Source: Alphaproteobacteria bacterium (GTDB lineage Bacteria; Pseudomonadota; Alphaproteobacteria; Rhizobiales; Devosiaceae). From it: DNA of 64,000 nucleotides. Of the stretch, positions 40,286 to 48,226 are shown in pieces. The stretch spans positions 62,001-126,000 of the forward strand of contig JAHJWO010000047.1 in assembly GCA_018828145.1 (NCBI GenBank). Direction: 5' to 3'. Numbering within the stretch: position 1 is the stretch's first letter; every line of letters begins with the position of its first letter. The notes beneath the pieces were generated by a model. It was not told where the DNA came from and ran no database searches. It saw nothing but the letters and a program-made list of their open reading frames with translations. The position numbers and the translations under genes are program-made.

Positions 40286-42139
40286 TCAACCCGCCACCCT
40301 CGCCACCACCGCGAGGAAATCCTCGCCATAGCGATCCAGCTTGGCCTGGCCCACGCCGGGCAGGTTGAGCATGTCATGCGGGTGCCGTGGCACGGCGAGC
40401 GCCATGGCGCGCAGGGTGGCGTCGTGGAAGATCACATAGGGCGGCACGCCCTGGGCCTTGGCGATGCGCGTGCGCTCCTCGCGCAGGGCCTCGAACAGCG
40501 GCAGCGCATGGGGCGGAATGCTGGCGGCGCGCTCGAGCTGGCGGCGGACCTCGACGGTCTTTTTGGGCCGGTCCTTGCGCAGGGTCACAATGCGCTCGCG
40601 CTTGAACACGGCGCGGGCGCCCTCGCCCAGGGTCAGCGCGCCATGATTGGCGTGGTCGACCACGATCAGCCCCGCAGCGGTCAGTTGCCGGATCACCGAT
40701 TGCCAGACCTTGGCGTCGAGATCGGCCCCCTGCCCGAACACGGCCTGGTTCTGGTGGCCGAAGCGCTCGACCTTTTCGGTGGCCTTGCCCATCAGCACGT
40801 CGATGACATGGGCGGCGCCAAAGCGCATGCCGGTGCGATAGATCGCCGCCAGCGCCTTGATGGCCGCTTCCGTGCCGTCCCATGATTCCACGGGCGACCG
40901 GCAGGTATCGCAATTGCCGCAATTGCCGGGATGGGCCTCGCCGAAATGGTTGAGGATGGCCTTGCGCCGGCATTCGGCGGTCTCGCAAACGCCGAGCAAA
41001 GCATTGAGCTTGCCGTGTTCGACCCGCTTGATCTCGTCGGGCGCATTGCCTTCGTCGATCATGCGCCGACGCTGCACCACATCGGCCATGCCATAGCTCA
41101 TCCAGGCATCGGCAGGCTGGCCGTCGCGCCCGGCGCGGCCGGTCTCCTGGTAATAGGCCTCGATGGAGGCCGGCAGGTCCATATGCGCCACATAGCGCAC
41201 GTCGGGCTTGTCGATGCCCATGCCGAAGGCCACCGTCGCCACCATGCAGATGTTTTCCTCCTTGAGGAAAGCATCCTGGTTGGCATTGCGCCGTTCGGCC
41301 GAAAGGCCGGCATGATAGGGCAGAGCCGGAATGCCCTTGCCGCTCAGCCACTCGGCGGTGTCCTCCACCTTGGCGCGGCTCAGGCAATAGACGATGCCCG
41401 AGCTGCCCTTGTGGGCCGCGAGAAAGGCCAGCAATTGCTCGCGTGCCTTGTCCCGCTCGACGATGGAATAGGAAATATTGGGCCGGTCGAAACTGGTGGT
41501 GAAGACGACCGCAGCGTCCAGCCCCAGCCGCTCGATGATGTCGTCGCGCGTGGTCGGGTCCGCCGTCGCGGTCAGCGCGATGCGCGGCACGCCGGGAAAG
41601 AGTTCGGTGAGTTTGCTGAGCTCGCGATATTCGGGGCGGAAGTCGTGGCCCCACTGGCTCACGCAATGGGCCTCGTCGATGGCAAAGAGCGCTATATCGA
41701 TGCCCGAGAGCATATTGGCAAAGCCCGGCGTCGCCACCCGCTCGGGCGCCACATAGAGCAGGTCCAGCTCGCCCCGCCGCAACTGGCCGCGCACTTCAGA
41801 GGATTCTTCGGCCGTCAGCGATGAGTTCAGCGCAGCCGCGGCGACACCGGCCTGGCGGAGGGCCTCGACCTGGTCGCGCATCAAGGCGATCAGCGGCGAG
41901 ATGACGATGCCGACGCCGGGCCGGCAGATGGCCGGAATCTGGTAGCACATGGATTTGCCGGCGCCGGTGGGAAACAGCACCACCGCATCGCCGCCGCCAA
42001 CCAGGTGATCGACGACCTCGGCCTGCTGGCCGCGGAAGCTCTTGTGGCCGAAAACGTCGCGCAGCACCGCAAGCGGATCGCGCGGCATGGCCGGCGCGCC
42101 GCTGCTGAACAGATTCCATGCCGATTCAAGCGTGCTCAC
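40286..42139 (-). CDS. recQ: RecQ ATP-dependent DNA helicase
   Basis: 617 aa, 3'-5' superfamily 2 helicase for recombination and fork repair. Motif [15 protein letters not shown], motif [19 protein letters not shown], motif [14 protein letters not shown], zinc-binding region with Cys in [12 protein letters not shown] and GNCGNCDTC, winged helix, and C-terminal HRDC domain ([24 protein letters not shown]). Start uncertain: GTG 42139 (MSTLES) has AAGGGCGGG upstream but start and ribosome site lie inside a 13-base hairpin; ATG 42088 is the alternative. All key motifs are intact. Confidence 0.93.
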   Translation of the reverse strand: MSTLESAWNLFSSGAPAMPRDPLAVLRDVFGHKSFRGQQAEVVDHLVGGGDAVVLFPTGAGKSMCYQIPAICRPGVGIVISPLIALMRDQVEALRQAGVAAAALNSSLTAEESSEVRGQLRRGELDLLYVAPERVATPGFANMLSGIDIALFAIDEAHCVSQWGHDFRPEYRELSKLTELFPGVPRIALTATADPTTRDDIIERLGLDAAVVFTTSFDRPNISYSIVERDKAREQLLAFLAAHKGSSGIVYCLSRAKVEDTAEWLSGKGIPALPYHAGLSAERRNANQDAFLKEENICMVATVAFGMGIDKPDVRYVAHMDLPASIEAYYQETGRAGRDGQPADAWMSYGMADVVQRRRMIDEGNAPDEIKRVEHGKLNALLGVCETAECRRKAILNHFGEAHPGNCGNCDTCRSPVESWDGTEAAIKALAAIYRTGMRFGAAHVIDVLMGKATEKVERFGHQNQAVFGQGADLDAKVWQSVIRQLTAAGLIVVDHANHGALTLGEGARAVFKRERIVTLRKDRPKKTVEVRRQLERAASIPPHALPLFEALREERTRIAKAQGVPPYVIFHDATLRAMALAVPRHPHDMLNLPGVGQAKLDRYGEDFLAVVARVAG

Positions 42140-42170
42140 CCCGCCCTTGGATCACAGGGGCGGGGTGAGC
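42134..42170. promoter_or_regulatory. 13-base perfect hairpin over the recQ start
   Basis: GCTCACCCCGCCC (42134-42146) and GGGCGGGGTGAGC (42158-42170) pair perfectly around an 11-base loop. In the leftward mRNA the stem covers the GTG start and its G-rich ribosome site. No T-run follows, so a plain terminator for the upstream SDR gene is less likely. Could be a translational control hairpin, an operator or a transposed palindrome. Confidence 0.6.
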
Positions 42171-42199
42171 CGCAAGGCGGCACAAATCAAGTGTCGGCG

Positions 42200-43063
42200 C
42201 TATCCACCGACGATCTCTCCGCCATTGGGGTGCAGGACCTGTCCCGAAAGGTAGGAGCTTTCGTCACAGGCGAGGAACAGGTGGCAGGTGGCCACTTCAT
42301 TGGGCTGGCCTGCCCGCTTCATCGGCTGGGTCGAACCGAATTCGGCAACCTTTTCGGCGTCGAATGTCGCCGGAATGAGGGGCGTCCAGATCGGACCCGG
42401 CGCCACGGCGTTCACGCGAATTCCCTTGTCGGCCAGGTTGGCTGACAGCGCCCGCGTGAAGGCGACAATGGCGCCCTTGGTGGAGGAATAGTCCAGCAGC
42501 GTGGGCGAGCCGCGATAGGCGGTAACCGATGTCGTGTTGACGATCGAGGCGCCCTTGCCCAGATGCGGCATGGCCGCTTGCGTCAGGTAGAAATAGCCAA
42601 AGAGGTTGGTCTGGAAGGTGTGCTGCAGCTGCTCGGCGGAGATGTCGGTGATCTCCTCCTGCGGATGCTGCTCGGCCGCGTTGTTGACCAGCACGTCGAG
42701 CTTCCCGAACTGCTCGATGACCTTGCCCACGACATTGTCACAGAACGCCTTCTCGCCGATATCGCCACGGATCAGCAGCGCCTCGCGGCCTTCCGCCTTG
42801 ACGGCGTCGGCGGTGATCTTGGCGTCCTCGGTCTCCTCGAGATAGACCAGCGCCACCTCCGCACCCTCGCGGGCAAACAGCACGGCGCAGGCCCGGCCGA
42901 TGCCGCTGTCGCCACCGGTTATGATGGCGACCTTGCCGTCCAGCCTGCCATTGCCAGGAAATTTCGGCATATATTCAGGCTTGGGATGCATCTCGGTTTC
43001 CCGGCCTGGCTGATGGTCCTGCTCCTGGGGTGGATTGATCTTCTTGGCGGCGGACTCGGCCAT
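42200..43063 (-). CDS. SDR oxidoreductase, stress-type (YhdF/YghA group)
   Basis: 287 aa. N-terminal extension rich in Pro/Gln/Glu (PPQEQDHQPGRETEMHPKPEYMPKFPG) then Rossmann motif IITGGDSGIGRACAVLFAREG, NNAAEQHPQEEI, and catalytic Tyr/Lys in YSSTKGAIVAFTRAL; C-terminal SYLSGQVLHPNGGEIVGG. The extension and the GGDSGIGR motif mark the glucose-dehydrogenase-like general-stress SDRs (B. subtilis YhdF, E. coli YghA). Substrate unknown. ATG at 43063 follows GAGGAG by 7 bases. Confidence 0.88.
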   Translation of the reverse strand: MAESAAKKINPPQEQDHQPGRETEMHPKPEYMPKFPGNGRLDGKVAIITGGDSGIGRACAVLFAREGAEVALVYLEETEDAKITADAVKAEGREALLIRGDIGEKAFCDNVVGKVIEQFGKLDVLVNNAAEQHPQEEITDISAEQLQHTFQTNLFGYFYLTQAAMPHLGKGASIVNTTSVTAYRGSPTLLDYSSTKGAIVAFTRALSANLADKGIRVNAVAPGPIWTPLIPATFDAEKVAEFGSTQPMKRAGQPNEVATCHLFLACDESSYLSGQVLHPNGGEIVGG

Positions 43064-43304
43064 CTTGCGGCTCCTCATGCACGTGGTTGTCTGGCGCTGC
43101 TTGCCAGAGAGCAAAGGGTGAGGCCGGAACGGGTGGGATAAGGGCTCGGCTGCCATTTCGTTGGCCGGACGGGAAACCGGAAAAACCTGTCCGTTCCCTA
43201 TGCCACCATGTCCGGTTGACGCATCCCGGCCTCGTGTAGAGCCAATCGCTGGGGGGAGGGATTGGTTCCTTCACCTTTCTTCGCCTCCCCATGAAGGGGC
43301 GACG

Positions 43305-43859
43305 TCAGCGCAAGGGCTTGCTCAGAAAAGGCGAGCCGCGCCGCACGAAGCGCCAGGGAGTCTCGGCACCCTTGGTGATGCCAATGCGCGGGCCAGTCGC
43401 GATGTCGTGGCTTGCCTCCGCCGGCAGCAGCTCGAACGGCGGCGCATCGAGCGGCAGGCCGTTCTGGCCGATATCGATGCCCAGCGCCTGGCACAGCTTG
43501 CCGGGGCCCGAACACAGCTGGCGCTCGGCGACGCCGCCGCGGCGCTCATGCATGAGCTCGACGCCGTGCATGGGCTCCAGCGCCCGGATCAGCACGGCAC
43601 TGCCGGGCTGGCAGACAAAGTTGAGGCACCAGTGAATGCCGTAGATCTTGTAGACATAGGCGTGGCCGGGCGGCCCGAACATGGCCTGGTTGCGCAGGGT
43701 GGGCCCGTTGAAGCTGTGCGAGGCGGGATCGGCCTCATCATAAGCCTCGACCTCGACCAGCGGGCCACCGGCACCATTGACGAGCAGGGTCACGCCGATG
43801 AGATCACGCGCGACATCGGCGACGGGGCGGTCGAAGAAGTGGGGCGTTAACATCGACAT
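43305..43859 (-). CDS. aag: 3-methyladenine DNA glycosylase (AAG/MPG family)
   Basis: 184 aa. Removes alkylated and deaminated purines in base-excision repair. Landmarks: [19 protein letters not shown], the catalytic Glu in [21 protein letters not shown], the Tyr wedge region [23 protein letters not shown], and [10 protein letters not shown]. Start chosen at ATG 43859 (MSMLTPHFF) from family N-termini; a TTG at 43886 is possible. Not in an operon; 241 bases to the SDR gene downstream hold nothing I recognise. Confidence 0.9.
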   Translation of the reverse strand: MSMLTPHFFDRPVADVARDLIGVTLLVNGAGGPLVEVEAYDEADPASHSFNGPTLRNQAMFGPPGHAYVYKIYGIHWCLNFVCQPGSAVLIRALEPMHGVELMHERRGGVAERQLCSGPGKLCQALGIDIGQNGLPLDAPPFELLPAEASHDIATGPRIGITKGAETPWRFVRRGSPFLSKPLR

Positions 43860-43901
43860 CTGCGCGTGTTGTCCCGCAGCCGCCAAACCAACCGCGTCAC
43901 G

Positions 43902-44963
43902 TCAATCCACCCGGCCCCGTGCTTCCACCGTCACCGTTTCCACCACTGCATCCTTGCTGATCAGCGTCACCCTGTCGAACAGGTTACTGACCACACAGGC
44001 ATGGTTGGGAATGATGCGGAGCTTGTCGCCGATCTTGGGCTTGCTGGCGCAATTGCTGAGATCAATCGTGCCATGCTCCTCGCTCAATCCCACGATCACC
44101 GCTTCGGGATAGGCCTCGATCAGGCCGAAGCCGGTCAGGCCCAGCGTGTCGCTGGTCAGCGCCTTGGAGCCGGCATCGATGATGGCGCGGTTCTCGGTGG
44201 GGCGGCTTACCACCGTGGCCAGTACCGTCAACGCGCAATCGTCGAAGGTGCCGACGCCCTTGGCCACCTGGTAGCGGTCCATATAGATATAGGTGCCCGG
44301 CCGGTGCTCGGTGGCGGCGGTCACCTTATGGGCGCGCCAGATATCGGGCGTGCCGCCATTGGAGACGATCTCGGGCACAAGGCCCGCCGATGTCAGTGCC
44401 AGCTTGGCGGCCGCCAGCCAGGCGGCATTGGCCTCGACCTGGCCGGCAGCCGGATAGGTCATCAGCCCGCCAAAGCGCAGGCCCGGCGACTTGGCGATTT
44501 TCTCGGCCAGCGCCCAAGCCTGGGCCGGCGTCTGCACGCCGCAGCGGCCCATGCCGGTATCGCATTCCACCAGCACAGTCAGGGGCACCGGCGCGGTGGC
44601 AAAGGTGGCGGAAAGGCCGTCGACGGTTTCGGGACTGTCGGCGGTAACGCTGATATGCACGCGCTCATGCAGCGCCTTGAGGCGGGCCAGCTTGGCGGCG
44701 CCGATGATATTGTAGGGCAGGAAGATTTCGGTAATGCCGGCATCGGCGAAGACTTCCGCCTCGCCCAGCTTCTGCACGGTGATGCCGACGGCGCCCAGTT
44801 CCATGGCGCGCCTGGCGAAGCGCGGCAGCTTGTGGGTCTTGATATGCGGGCGCAGCTTGAGGCCATGCTTGTCGGCATAGGCCTGCACGCGCTGCAGATT
44901 GGCTTCGACACGATCAAGGTCGATCAGCACGGCAGGCGTATCGAGTGCGGCGATATCGGTCAT
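43902..44963 (-). CDS. D-threonine aldolase / D-serine dehydratase-like PLP enzyme (DSD1 family)
   Basis: 353 aa. Fold-type III PLP enzyme: N-terminal alanine-racemase-like barrel starting LDTPAVLIDLDRVEANLQRV with the PLP Lys in RPHIKTHK (Lys42 or Lys45) and the C-terminal DSD1-type domain with metal ligands His321 and Cys323 in PNHACVVSN. The HxC pair distinguishes the metal-dependent D-threonine aldolase/D-serine dehydratase group from alanine racemases. Acts on D-beta-hydroxy amino acids. ATG at 44963 overlaps the SDR stop (ATGA). Confidence 0.88.
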   Translation of the reverse strand: MTDIAALDTPAVLIDLDRVEANLQRVQAYADKHGLKLRPHIKTHKLPRFARRAMELGAVGITVQKLGEAEVFADAGITEIFLPYNIIGAAKLARLKALHERVHISVTADSPETVDGLSATFATAPVPLTVLVECDTGMGRCGVQTPAQAWALAEKIAKSPGLRFGGLMTYPAAGQVEANAAWLAAAKLALTSAGLVPEIVSNGGTPDIWRAHKVTAATEHRPGTYIYMDRYQVAKGVGTFDDCALTVLATVVSRPTENRAIIDAGSKALTSDTLGLTGFGLIEAYPEAVIVGLSEEHGTIDLSNCASKPKIGDKLRIIPNHACVVSNLFDRVTLISKDAVVETVTVEARGRVD

Positions 44964-45733
44964 TTGGCCCTCAGCACGTCGTCGACAAAGCGCAGATTGC
45001 CGGCGGTCAGCCCCGCATCGACCGGCAATACAGTACCGGTAATACCCGAGGATGCATCGGAACAATAGAAGACGGCTGCATTGGCGACCTCGGATGGCAG
45101 CACCATGCGCCCGAGCGGATAGTGCGGCAGCACGTTGTCGAGCAGGGTCGGATCGGCTTCCAGCCGATGATCCCAGGCCGGGGTACGCACCGAGCCGGGG
45201 CAGATGACATTGGCCCGCACCCCCTGCCCGCCGCGTTCCACGGCGATAGCCTTGGCATAGGCGACGAGCCCCGCCTTGGCCGCCGAATAGGCCGGGTTGC
45301 CGTAGTGGCCCAGCGCATTGACCGAGGAGATGAAGACCAGGCTCCCCTTGCCGCGCCGGGCCATGGCGGCGACGATGGGGTCGGTCATGGCATAGGCGCC
45401 GGAGAGGTTGATGGCGAGTTCGGAGGCCCAGACCTCGTCGTCGAGATGATGGAGGATTTCCGCCCGGGTGAAGCCGGCATTGGAGACTACCGCATCGGGC
45501 GCGCCGAACTCAGCCAGGTGGCGCTCGATGGCCGCCCTCGTGCCCTTGGGGTCGGCCTGGTCGAAGAGAATTTTGCCGGCCAGATCAAGGCCTTCTAGCA
45601 TTCCGGGCTCGCGGTCGGCACCGATGACTGCGGCCCCCGCCTCGCGAAAACTCCGCACCAGCGACTGGCCGATGCCGCCACCGGCGCCGGAGATGAGCAC
45701 GGTCTTGCCGTCGAGGCGGAAGGGCGAGGTCAT
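44960..45733 (-). CDS. SDR-family oxidoreductase
   Basis: 257 aa classical short-chain dehydrogenase. Cofactor motif LISGAGGGIGQSLVRSF with Asp after the second strand (IGADRE), suggesting NAD rather than NADP; catalytic Ser in LVFISSVNALGHYG, Tyr/Lys in YSAAKAGLVAYAKA. Middle gene of a three-gene operon, RidA upstream (gap 1 base) and the PLP enzyme downstream (4-base overlap). Probably oxidises a hydroxyl intermediate in the same pathway. Confidence 0.9.
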   Translation of the reverse strand: MTSPFRLDGKTVLISGAGGGIGQSLVRSFREAGAAVIGADREPGMLEGLDLAGKILFDQADPKGTRAAIERHLAEFGAPDAVVSNAGFTRAEILHHLDDEVWASELAINLSGAYAMTDPIVAAMARRGKGSLVFISSVNALGHYGNPAYSAAKAGLVAYAKAIAVERGGQGVRANVICPGSVRTPAWDHRLEADPTLLDNVLPHYPLGRMVLPSEVANAAVFYCSDASSGITGTVLPVDAGLTAGNLRFVDDVLRAK

Positions 45734-45734
45734 G

Positions 45735-46118
45735 TCAGGGATCCTTGTAGGCGACGCATTCGATTTCGACCTTGCAGTCGACCATCATGTGGCTCTGGAC
45801 GGCGGCGCGGGCGGGTGGGTTGTCGCCGAAGTAGCTCTTGTAGACGGCGTTGAAGCTCCAGAAGTCACGGGGGTCGTCGAGCCAGACGCCGCAGCGGACG
45901 ACATGCTCGAGGCCATAGCCGGCCTCTTCGAGAATTGCGATGAGATTTCTGATGGTTAGGTGGGTCTGGTCGACGATGCCGCCATTGATGATCTCACCAT
46001 CCTTCATGGCGACCTGGCCCGACACGAAGAGGAAACCGCCAGCCTCGACGGCGCGGGCGAAGGGCAGGTTCTGGCCACCAGCACCGGATTTCTCCGCCCC
46101 ATAACGCTTGATCGGCAT
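45735..46118 (-). CDS. RidA-family protein
   Basis: 127 aa of the YjgF/YER057c/UK114 fold. Contains PFARAVEAGGFLFVSGQVAMKDG and HVVRCGVWLDDPRDFWSFNAVYKSYFG, and an Arg near the C-terminal clamp (PPARAAVQSHMMVDCKVEIECVA) corresponding to the carboxylate-binding Arg of active RidA. RidA hydrolyses reactive enamine/imine intermediates of PLP enzymes, which fits a neighbour that makes them. ATG at 46118 chosen because GGAG is 7 bases away; an ATG two codons earlier is only 1 base from it. Confidence 0.9.
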   Translation of the reverse strand: MPIKRYGAEKSGAGGQNLPFARAVEAGGFLFVSGQVAMKDGEIINGGIVDQTHLTIRNLIAILEEAGYGLEHVVRCGVWLDDPRDFWSFNAVYKSYFGDNPPARAAVQSHMMVDCKVEIECVAYKDP

Positions 46119-46317
46119 TGGCATACTCCTGTGGTGATTTTTGAAAGCCAGTTTCGTCAATTGGCACTTTACCGTGCCCAAAACGCCTTTTCGTCAGCAA
46201 ATTGCGGTCGGAAATGTAAATTTCTTACGTGATCGACCGACCAAGCCTATGCTAGCCTGATCAGGCTGCGCTTGCAGCACGCTGCCGCTTTTCGTGTCAT
46301 TTGCTGCGAGATTTCTC

Positions 46318-47784
46318 GTGCGTGTCTTTACCGCTGCCCTCGCCACCGAGACGAATACCTTTTCGCCCATCGCCATCGACAAGCGCGCCTTCGAGGCGTC
46401 GCTTTACGCCAAGCCCGGCGAGCACCCCGCGACGCCGACGCTCTGCACCGCGCCGATCACGGTCGGCCGCGAGGTCTGTGCGCAGGAGGGCTGGACGCTG
46501 ATCGAGGGCAGTGCGAGTTGGGCCGATCCGGCGGGCCTGGTCGCCCGCACCACGTTCGAGGAATTGCGCGACGAAATCCTCGACCAGTTGCGCGCCGCGC
46601 TGCCGGTCGACGGGGTGGTGCTGGGCCTGCATGGTGCGATGGTGGCGCAGGGCTATGACGACCCCGAGGGGGATTTCCTGTCGCGCGTCCGCGACATCGT
46701 CGGGCCGGACGTGCTGGTCTGCGCCGAGCTCGACCCGCACAGCCACCTCACCGCCCGGCGCGTGGCGGCAGCCGACTTCTTCGTGGTGTTCAAGGAATTT
46801 CCCCATACCGACTTCGTCGACCGGGCGCGGGACCTGTGGGCCATTGCGGTGCGGACGCTGAAACACGAGATCGCGCCCGTCATGTCGGTATTCGACTGCC
46901 GGATGATCGATGTGTTCCCCACCTCCAAGCAGCCGATGCGCGGCTTTGTCGACAAGCTCTATGCCCTCGAAAAATCCGAGCCGGGCCTGCTGTCGCTATC
47001 GGTCATCCACGGCTTCATGGCCGGAGACGTGCCGGAAATGGGCACCAGGGTGATCGCCGTCACCGATGGCGACGCTGCAAAGGGTGCGGCGCTTGCCGAG
47101 ACGCTGGGGCGCGAGCTCTTTGCCATGCGCGGCACCTTCATGGTCAGCCAGGTGGACGAGACGGTCGCGGTCGATGCCGCCCTTGCCGCGCCGCGGGGGC
47201 CGGTCGTAATCGCCGATGTCTGGGACAATCCCGGCGGCGGCACGGCGGGCGATGCCACCGTGATCCTGGCCGAACTGATCGCGCGCGGCGTGACCGATGT
47301 CGCAGTCGGCACGATCTGGGATCCGATCGCGGTGCAGATCTGTTTCGCGGCCGGCGAAGGGGCGGAGATCCCGCTGCGCTTCGGCGCCAAATCGGCGCCC
47401 TTCACGGGCAATCCCATCGACAAGCGCGTCACGGTCCAGCGCCTCGTCCGCAACGCGGAAATGCGCTTCGGCGACAGCTTCGCGCCGTTTGGCGATGCGG
47501 CATGGATCAGCTTTGACGGGATCGACGTGATCCTCAACTCGACCCGGGCGCAGAGCTTTGATCCGTCGCTGTTTTCGGCCATGGGGATCGAGCCGAAATC
47601 GCGGAAGATCCTGCTGATCAAGTCGACCAACCACTTCTACGACAGCTTTTCCAGGATTGCCTCCGAGATCGTCTATTGCTCGGCGGGCAAGCCCTATCCG
47701 AACCGGCCGGCCGAGACCGACTACCGCAAGGCGCGGCGGGATATCTGGCCTATGGTGGAGGATCCCTGGGCTAGAACAGGCTGA
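46318..47784 (+). CDS. M81 (MlrC/microcystinase C-like) metallohydrolase, copy 1
   Basis: 488 aa: DUF1485 N-terminal domain plus MlrC C-terminal domain. Putative Zn ligands Asp139 and His141 (AELDPHSHLT) and His163 (FKEFPHTDFVD); C-terminal DVWDNPGGGTAGDATVILAEL and a DGIDVILNSTRAQSFD strand. MlrC was described for hydrolysis of linearised microcystin, but the family is broad and probably acts on other amide substrates. The DxHxH variant LDPHSH differs from the usual DLHGN. GTG at 46318 matches the family start. Divergent from the RidA operon across about 200 bases. Confidence 0.85.
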   Translation: MRVFTAALATETNTFSPIAIDKRAFEASLYAKPGEHPATPTLCTAPITVGREVCAQEGWTLIEGSASWADPAGLVARTTFEELRDEILDQLRAALPVDGVVLGLHGAMVAQGYDDPEGDFLSRVRDIVGPDVLVCAELDPHSHLTARRVAAADFFVVFKEFPHTDFVDRARDLWAIAVRTLKHEIAPVMSVFDCRMIDVFPTSKQPMRGFVDKLYALEKSEPGLLSLSVIHGFMAGDVPEMGTRVIAVTDGDAAKGAALAETLGRELFAMRGTFMVSQVDETVAVDAALAAPRGPVVIADVWDNPGGGTAGDATVILAELIARGVTDVAVGTIWDPIAVQICFAAGEGAEIPLRFGAKSAPFTGNPIDKRVTVQRLVRNAEMRFGDSFAPFGDAAWISFDGIDVILNSTRAQSFDPSLFSAMGIEPKSRKILLIKSTNHFYDSFSRIASEIVYCSAGKPYPNRPAETDYRKARRDIWPMVEDPWARTG

Positions 47785-48007
47785 CCTTTTCGCCGGCGCG
47801 CAGGCGGTCGGCGATGGCCTGGCATTCCTGGGTGAGCTCTGCATAATTGGCATCAATGCAGGCCTGCATGGCCTCGCCATAGGCGACCCCGTCACACCAG
47901 ATCTCGGCATCGTCGCCGCAGGATTGCGACAGCTCCCAGACGGAGACGGCCATGGCCTGCCCGGTGGTGAGCAGCATGATGGTGGCGAGATAGAGGCTTT
48001 TGCGCAT
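47771..48007 (-). CDS. Small secreted Cys-containing protein
   Basis: 78 aa: signal peptide (MRKSLYLATIMLLTTGQAMA) and a mature part of about 58 residues with four Cys (SCGDDAEIWCDGVAYGEAMQACIDANYAELTQEC). Cys spacing suggests two disulphides. The 3' end overlaps the convergent M81 gene by 14 bases. Not recognised. The start is the only ATG that places the signal peptide at the N-terminus. Confidence 0.65.
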   Translation of the reverse strand: MRKSLYLATIMLLTTGQAMAVSVWELSQSCGDDAEIWCDGVAYGEAMQACIDANYAELTQECQAIADRLRAGEKVSLF

Positions 48008-48114
48008 GTCGATTTTCCCAGCGGCTCCGGGCCGCTGGATGACTACGCATGGCGGGGTGAATTGGCTCACCCCGCGCCGAGTTTGCGGCACCTTCGCGCC
48101 ATGCGGGCTCAACA

Positions 48115-48223
48115 CCCCCACCTAACCTCCCCCTGAAAGGGGGAGGAACAGATCGCGTTTGGGCTCGATCTTGCCCCACCGCCGGGCAGCTCCTCCCCTT
48201 CCAGGGGGAGGTTGGGTGGGGTC
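48115..48223. repeat. Dispersed palindromic element A, copy 3
   Basis: CCCCCACCTAACCTCCCCC-TGAAA-GGGGGAGG on the left and CCTCCCCTTCCAGGGGGAGG plus TTGGGTGGGG on the right, spacer containing AGATCGCG. Between the small secreted protein gene and the GH20 gene. Confidence 0.9.
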
Positions 48224-48226
48224 TTC

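Noticed and set aside
42134..42170. Rho-independent terminator of the SDR gene
   Set aside because: Stem is strong but there is no T-run after it, and it covers the recQ start, so regulation is at least as likely.
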